NCBI GenBank assembly: GCA_001730095.1
Contig: MDLF01000012.1
Location: forward strand, 1 to 44,441
Direction of reading: 5' to 3'
Length of the DNA: 44,441 nucleotides
DNA from: Rhodobacteraceae bacterium (ex Bugula neritina AB1)
GTDB taxonomy: Bacteria; Pseudomonadota; Alphaproteobacteria; Rhodobacterales; Rhodobacteraceae
The stretch's first letter is position 1. Each line of letters starts with the position of its first letter. The notes under the pieces were generated by a model. It searched no databases, had not been told where the DNA came from, and saw nothing but the letters and a program-made list of their open reading frames with translations. The position numbers were made by a program, and so were the translations under genes. This document shows positions 43,875 to 44,441 of the stretch, in pieces.

Positions 43875-43909
43875 GCCGCGCACATCAACCCGCGGCAGCT
43901 TCTTCTTTT
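43875..43909 (+). terminator. Predicted terminator after nagA
   Basis: A 6-bp GC stem (43875-43880 with 43891-43896), a 10-nt loop and a T-rich tail AGCTTCTTCTTTT to 43909. It follows the nagA stop by 27 bp. Confidence 0.5.
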
Positions 43910-43973
43910 GTTACCATAACTATGATTACATGCAAACACCTTGTCGGGTGGTGCGCGCTATTTTGAAGTGCGA

Positions 43974-44008
43974 CTCCTATTAGAAAACAATGAGTTATCT
44001 AATAGGAG
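43974..44008 (+). promoter_or_regulatory. Hairpin masking the transposase ribosome site
   Basis: Arms 43974-43983 and 43999-44008 are exact complements (10 bp, 15-nt loop). The right arm contains most of the AGGAGG ribosome site for the ATG at 44018. In mRNA read in from outside, this would hide the site and limit transposase synthesis. Confidence 0.55.
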
Positions 44009-44017
44009 GAATATTGC

Positions 44018-44441
44018 ATGGGAACGGTATATACGCAACTGAGCTTACAAGAACGGCGCAGGATCGAAGACTGGTGGCTTGCAAAGGTCCCTGTCGCTGA
44101 GATGGCGCGCGTTTTGAAGCGTCACAAGTCGACGATATTCCGAGAGATCAAACGCAACTTCTGGGCCGATGATGCCTTTCCCAAGAAGTACGCGGGATAC
44201 TTCGGCATGGCAGCACACCAGCGCACGCAGCAACGCCGTTCCACGCAACGCAAGCTGATCAGACATCCCGATCTGTGCAAGCGCGTCATCGAACGGATCA
44301 AGCAAGGATGGACGCCCGAGCAGATCGGCAACCGGATGATCTATGAAGGTGCTACGCTACGCGTCTGCCAGGAGACGATCTACCGCTACATCTATTCTAA
44401 GGAAGGCATGGACCAAGAGCTCTGGTGGTACTTGCCCGAAC
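44018..44441 (+). CDS. IS30-family transposase, N-terminal part (cut by window end)
   Basis: 141 codons are visible before the sequence ends. The start YTQLSLQERRRIEDWW, the helix-turn-helix MARVLKRHKSTIFREIKRN (about 29-47) and the GWTPEQIGNRM...VCQETIYRYIYS block are diagnostic of IS30 transposases. The catalytic DDE region lies beyond the window. AGGAGG precedes the ATG by 8 nt and is partly inside a hairpin. Codon use is less GC-biased than in the neighbouring nag genes, in line with a mobile origin. Confidence 0.93.
   Translation, partial: MGTVYTQLSLQERRRIEDWWLAKVPVAEMARVLKRHKSTIFREIKRNFWADDAFPKKYAGYFGMAAHQRTQQRRSTQRKLIRHPDLCKRVIERIKQGWTPEQIGNRMIYEGATLRVCQETIYRYIYSKEGMDQELWWYLPE

Larger units (their letters stand above)
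43910..44441 (+). mobile_element. IS30-family insertion sequence, left part
   Basis: The element includes the transposase start and the AT-richer leader before it, and continues beyond the window, so its right end and target duplication cannot be seen. The exact left end is not fixed; it lies after the nagA terminator, somewhere in 43910-43973. Confidence 0.6.

Noticed and set aside
1-44441. CRISPR array or prophage
   Set aside because: No regular direct repeats with spacers and no phage structural or integrase genes were seen.

Overview
This is a high-GC alphaproteobacterial chromosome segment. Gene content and codon use look like a marine Rhodobacterales (Roseobacter-group) genome: there is a hydroxyectoine/ectoine degradation block, CUT1 sugar ABC uptake in place of PTS genes, and CheY-like regulators beside histidine kinases. 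The genus is inferred, not proven.

Layout. 1-1177: an orphan CheY-like response regulator, tRNA-Arg(TCT) and a GNAT acetyltransferase. 1308-10606 (minus strand): cassette A, reading Ser/Thr kinase, FHA protein, PP2C phosphatase, small GTPase 1, dynamin-like GTPase, small GTPase 2, roadblock-like protein, unknown protein. 11161-16918 (plus): ectoine breakdown (eutB, eutC, doeA, doeB, doeD). 16971-21011: two divergent sensory operons, one a periplasmic binding protein plus histidine kinase, the other a histidine kinase plus CheY-like regulator. 21489-33525: cassette B, with a paralogue of every cassette A gene plus two secreted LysM/solute-binding-like proteins. Its kinase-to-GTPase 1 half is on the plus strand, and its dynamin-to-unknown half is on the minus strand, converging on a perfect hairpin at 29211-29238. 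33822-43847: amino-sugar (GlcNAc/MurNAc-type) uptake and catabolism as two divergent operons around a shared control region at 39877-40028. 44018-end: the start of an IS30-family transposase that runs off the window.

The main result is the pair of eight-gene cassettes. Each joins a reversible Thr-phosphorylation module (kinase, PP2C, FHA reader) to a membrane-remodelling-type dynamin GTPase, two smaller GTPases and a roadblock-like protein of the kind that often regulates small GTPases. Order and junctions are conserved between copies: dynamin and GTPase 2 overlap by 4 bp in both, and FHA and PP2C overlap by 17 bp in both. Cassette A looks wholly cytoplasmic. Cassette B adds a periplasmic face: its kinase has a transmembrane segment and a PDZ-like C-terminus, and the next two genes encode exported LysM proteins. 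I do not recognise a named, described system with this composition. A working model is a phospho-controlled dynamin machine acting at the inner membrane, with version B able to read the periplasm or peptidoglycan. Function is inferred only.
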